64,000 bases of DNA, taken from NCBI RefSeq assembly GCF_000292525.1, contig NZ_AEYF01000029.1, positions 124,001-188,000 on the forward strand, in the 5' to 3' direction. A model generated the notes under the pieces. The model worked only from the letters and a program-made list of their open reading frames with translations. It made no database searches and had not been told where the DNA came from. Positions 62,079-64,000 of the stretch are shown in pieces. The stretch comes from Rhizobium sp. CCGE 510. Its GTDB lineage: Bacteria > Pseudomonadota > Alphaproteobacteria > Rhizobiales > Rhizobiaceae. The translations under genes were made by a program, and so were the position numbers. The stretch's first letter is position 1. Every line of letters begins with the position of its first letter.

Positions 62079-64000
62079 GCATTTCTAAGATTTTGGTGGC
62101 AAACCGTTCGGAAATTGCCATCCGCGTGTTCCGCGCAGCGAACGAGCTTGGCATCAAGACGGTCGCTATCTGGGCTGAGGAGGACAAGCTTGCCCTTCAC
62201 CGTTTCAAGGCCGACGAGAGCTATCAGGTGGGCCGTGGCCCGCATCTTGCCCGCGATCTCGGGCCGATCGAAAGCTATCTATCGATCGACGAGGTGATCC
62301 GGGTCGCAAAGCTTTCGGGCGCCGACGCCATTCACCCCGGCTATGGTCTGTTGTCGGAAAGCCCCGAATTCGTCGATGCCTGTTACAAGGCCGGCATCAT
62401 CTTCATCGGCCCGAAGGCCGATACGATGCGCCAGCTCGGCAACAAGGTCGCGGCGCGCAACCTGGCGATCTCGGTCGGCGTGCCTGTGGTACCGGCCACC
62501 GGGCCGCTGCCGGAGGATATGGCCGAAGTGGCTGAGATGGCCAAGGAGATCGGCTATCCCGTCATGCTGAAGGCTTCCTGGGGCGGCGGCGGTCGCGGCA
62601 TGCGCGCCATCCGCGATCCGAAGGATCTCGCACGCGAAGTGACCGAAGCCAAGCGCGAGGCGATGGCAGCCTTCGGCAAGGACGAGGTCTATCTCGAGAA
62701 GCTCGTCGAGCGGGCGCGCCACGTCGAAAGCCAGATCCTTGGCGATACGCACGGCAACGTCGTTCATCTGTTCGAACGCGACTGCTCGATCCAGCGGCGG
62801 AACCAGAAGGTCGTCGAGCGCGCGCCAGCGCCATACCTCACCTGGGAGCAAAGGCGGGAACTCGCCGAATATTCGTTGAGAATTGCCGAAGCGACCCACT
62901 ACATCGGTGCCGGCACCGTCGAGTATCTGATGGATACCGACACGGGCAATTTCTACTTCATCGAAGTCAATCCGCGCATCCAGGTGGAGCACACCGTCAC
63001 CGAAGTCGTCACGGGCATCGATATCGTCAAGGCGCAGATCCACATCCTCGACGGCGCTGCGATAGGAACCGAAGAGTCGGGCGTACCAGAGCAGAAGGAT
63101 ATCCGCCTCAACGGCCATGCCCTTCAGTGTCGCATCACGACCGAGGATCCGGAGCACAACTTCATTCCCGACTATGGCCGCATCACCGCCTATCGGCAGG
63201 CATCCGGCTTCGGTATTCGTCTCGACGGTGGAACGGCTTATTCCGGCGGCGTCGTAACCCGCTATTACGACCCGCTCCTGGAAAAGATCACAGCCTGGGC
63301 TCCCTCGTCGGACGAGGCGATCACGCGAATGGACCGCGCGCTGCGCGAGTTCCGTATTCGTGGCGTCGCCACCAACCTGACCTTCCTGGAAGCGATCATC
63401 AGCCACCCGAAGTTCAGGGACAACAGCTATACGACCCGCTTCATTGACTCGACTCCGGAACTCTTTGCACAGGTCAGGCGGAAGGACCGCGCCACCAAGC
63501 TGCTGACTTACCTCGCTGATGTAACGGTCAATGGCCATCCGGAGGCGAAGGACCGGGCTCGTCCGTCTAATGACGCTGCAAAGCCGATCGTCCCATATTC
63601 CAACGGCAGCGGCATTGCCGACGGCACCAAGCAGCTTCTCGACGAGCTCGGCCCGAAGAAGTTCGGCGAATGGATGCGCAATGAGAAGCGCGTGCTCCTG
63701 ACCGATACGACGATGCGTGACGGCCACCAGTCACTGCTCGCCACCCGCATGCGCACCTATGATATCGCCCGCATCGCCGGCACGTATGCGCATGCGCTGC
63801 CGAACCTGCTGTCGCTCGAATGCTGGGGCGGCGCCACCTTTGATGTCTCCATGCGCTTCCTGACCGAAGATCCGTGGGAGCGGCTGGCGCTGATCCGCGA
63901 GGGCGCGCCGAACCTGCTGCTGCAGATGTTGCTGCGCGGTGCCAATGGCGTCGGCTACACCAACTATCCCGACAATGTCGTCAAATACTTCGTCCGCCAG
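62075..64000 (+). CDS. pyc: Pyruvate carboxylase, N-terminal 642 residues (continues past window)
   Basis: Open frame from the ATG at 62075 to the window end. The biotin carboxylase domain begins MSISKILVANRSEIAIRVFRAANELG, with the ATP-binding KASWGGGGRGMR and the FIEVNPRIQVEHTVTEVVTG active-site block. The carboxyltransferase domain starts at about residue 530 (KRVLLTDTTMRDGHQSLLATRMRTYDI, metal and pyruvate site). The alpha4 enzyme of rhizobia is about 1150 residues and makes oxaloacetate from pyruvate and bicarbonate. Unusually, its ATG overlaps the CitE-like stop by four bases. Whether this is the single core pyc or an extra copy cannot be told here. Confidence 0.96.
   Translation, partial: MSISKILVANRSEIAIRVFRAANELGIKTVAIWAEEDKLALHRFKADESYQVGRGPHLARDLGPIESYLSIDEVIRVAKLSGADAIHPGYGLLSESPEFVDACYKAGIIFIGPKADTMRQLGNKVAARNLAISVGVPVVPATGPLPEDMAEVAEMAKEIGYPVMLKASWGGGGRGMRAIRDPKDLAREVTEAKREAMAAFGKDEVYLEKLVERARHVESQILGDTHGNVVHLFERDCSIQRRNQKVVERAPAPYLTWEQRRELAEYSLRIAEATHYIGAGTVEYLMDTDTGNFYFIEVNPRIQVEHTVTEVVTGIDIVKAQIHILDGAAIGTEESGVPEQKDIRLNGHALQCRITTEDPEHNFIPDYGRITAYRQASGFGIRLDGGTAYSGGVVTRYYDPLLEKITAWAPSSDEAITRMDRALREFRIRGVATNLTFLEAIISHPKFRDNSYTTRFIDSTPELFAQVRRKDRATKLLTYLADVTVNGHPEAKDRARPSNDAAKPIVPYSNGSGIADGTKQLLDELGPKKFGEWMRNEKRVLLTDTTMRDGHQSLLATRMRTYDIARIAGTYAHALPNLLSLECWGGATFDVSMRFLTEDPWERLALIREGAPNLLLQMLLRGANGVGYTNYPDNVVKYFVRQ

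Noticed and set aside
62279..63727. Long minus-strand frame opposite pyc
   Set aside because: pyc has intact biotin carboxylase and carboxyltransferase motifs on the plus strand, so this is an antisense artefact.

Overview
The window reads as chromosomal DNA of a fast-growing Rhizobium, close to the R. leguminosarum / R. etli group. The markers are dctBD divergent from dctA with a sigma-54 promoter, an lpcC/lpsB-like LPS core glycosyltransferase next to greA, lsrB-trxB-lrp, carA/carB, dnaG, and several rhizobial intergenic mosaic (RIME-like) palindromes. No tRNA, rRNA, CRISPR array or complete insertion sequence was seen.

Bases 1-33,914 look like core chromosome. In order: an edge membrane protein, small housekeeping genes, a deletion scar joining a decapitated LysR gene to an epimerase remnant, an arsR-MFS-OYE operon, lsrB-trxB and lrp, the dicarboxylate transport locus dctB-dctD/dctA, lpcC-greA, an SOS-boxed radical SAM-udgX operon, carB, a zinc metallopeptidase, an aldo/keto reductase, MFS and MATE exporters, a small monooxygenase behind a SoxR-type promoter, carA, a YqeY protein, dnaG, and recQ.

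recQ breaks off right after its DEAHC motif (33,914). From there to about 62,078 the content is accessory. The first part (34-42 kb) has an XRE regulator divergent from a soluble FtsH-like AAA+/zinc protease with a small partner, an NDH-2/SMR efflux/TetR unit with matching operators, a flavin-reductase remnant, and a large HEPN protein resembling ApeA-type defence proteins. A chemoreceptor follows.

The second part (44.3-62.1 kb) is a large catabolic locus. Eleven tightly packed minus-strand genes encode two aldehyde dehydrogenases, a ferredoxin reductase, ferredoxin and P450, a GABA-type aminotransferase, an agmatinase-family ureohydrolase, an SDR, an AtuA-like/DUF4387 pair and a class I fumarase. 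An APC permease and a TetR regulator lie upstream. Beyond them, a LysR gene is divergent from a CaiB CoA transferase and a CitE-like lyase, which overlap the start of pyruvate carboxylase (pyc, cut by the window end).

Read together, these enzymes can be ordered into a hypothetical route that degrades a methyl-branched C5 guanidino or amino compound (for example a prenylguanidine such as galegine) through mesaconate and citramalate to acetyl-CoA and pyruvate. This is an inference from gene content, not a demonstrated pathway, and is the most interesting proposal for the window. A plainer alternative is a 4-guanidinobutyrate/GABA-to-succinate route.
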